A program made the translations under genes and the position numbers. This document shows positions 5,352 through 5,491 of a stretch of 5,491 bases of DNA, in pieces; position 1 is the stretch's first letter; every line of letters begins with the position of its first letter. Source of the stretch: Alphaproteobacteria bacterium (GTDB lineage Bacteria > Pseudomonadota > Alphaproteobacteria > Puniceispirillales > Puniceispirillaceae); the NCBI GenBank assembly GCA_011526395.1, contig WTHW01000151.1, positions 1 to 5,491 of the forward strand, given 5' to 3'. Under the pieces are notes generated by a model. It was not told the DNA's origin. It searched no databases and was given only the letters and a program-made list of their open reading frames with translations.

Positions 5352-5491
5352 AAAACAATTTATGCCGACTGCGTTTATCGCTGATCTGGGTAATGGATTC
5401 CCCTACGGGTCCAATGGCATTTTTGAATGTGTCAGGCAGGTTGCCATCACGGCCAGTCATCACGATGAACGGGCCAACATCATTATTTGAT
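5329..5491 (-). CDS. 3' end of an unidentified minus-strand gene
   Basis: The minus strand is open from the right edge for 53 codons to a TAA at 5331-5329. The start lies outside the window. The visible C-terminal part includes PFIVMTGRDGNLPDTFKN and then GPVGESITQISDKRS, ending in FFKIESLF. It reads like a real folded protein with ordinary composition, but I do not recognise the family. The last 23 bases overlap the 3' end of mntR tail to tail. The competing plus-strand frame (ATG 5362 to TGA 5490) is 42 residues and less protein-like. That no other gene explains 5352-5491 supports a real gene here. Confidence 0.6.
   Translation of the reverse strand, partial: SNNDVGPFIVMTGRDGNLPDTFKNAIGPVGESITQISDKRSRHKLFFKIESLF

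Noticed and set aside
5362..5490. Plus-strand frame of 42 residues after mntR
   Set aside because: It has no ribosome site or recognisable features and lies opposite the more convincing minus-strand C-terminus.

Overview
The window looks like ordinary chromosome from a moderately AT-rich alphaproteobacterium. The evidence is a GapR (DUF2312) gene, a DUF1244 gene, a two-domain cold-shock protein and a short MntR, a set typical of that class. A marine lineage such as SAR116 would fit the base composition and protein style, but that is inference. I see no insertion sequence, phage gene, CRISPR array, tRNA or rRNA.

Left part (1-1677). Two minus-strand genes for exported proteins lie in a row: an M23-family cell-wall metallopeptidase variant, then a DUF3108 envelope protein whose C-terminus runs off the left edge. 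Across a short divergent region, the thioredoxin reductase gene trxB runs on the plus strand. Its promoter-like region has a perfect TTGACA and two overlapping palindromes in the spacer.

Middle part (2617-4733). trxB meets a minus-strand block with only 11 bases between stop codons. In transcription order the block is DUF1244 protein, GapR nucleoid protein, orotidine-5'-phosphate decarboxylase (pyrF, the longer bacterial type), and a protein with two cold-shock domains. The first three are closely spaced and look like an operon. The cold-shock gene has a 109-base leader with two strong inverted repeats. The second folds into a hairpin that pairs away the Shine-Dalgarno bases, which is the most interesting signal here.

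Right part (4734-5491). A 210-base divergent region separates the DUF1244 operon from mntR, a manganese-responsive DtxR-type repressor with every expected metal ligand. The region holds a perfect 16-base palindrome that could be a repressor site, and mntR has no visible ribosome binding site. The last bases carry the 3' end of an unidentified minus-strand gene whose stop codon lies inside the end of mntR.

The genes serve separate household functions (envelope maintenance, thiol redox, pyrimidine synthesis, nucleoid organisation, cold response, manganese control). I find no new multi-gene system. The observations worth following are regulatory.
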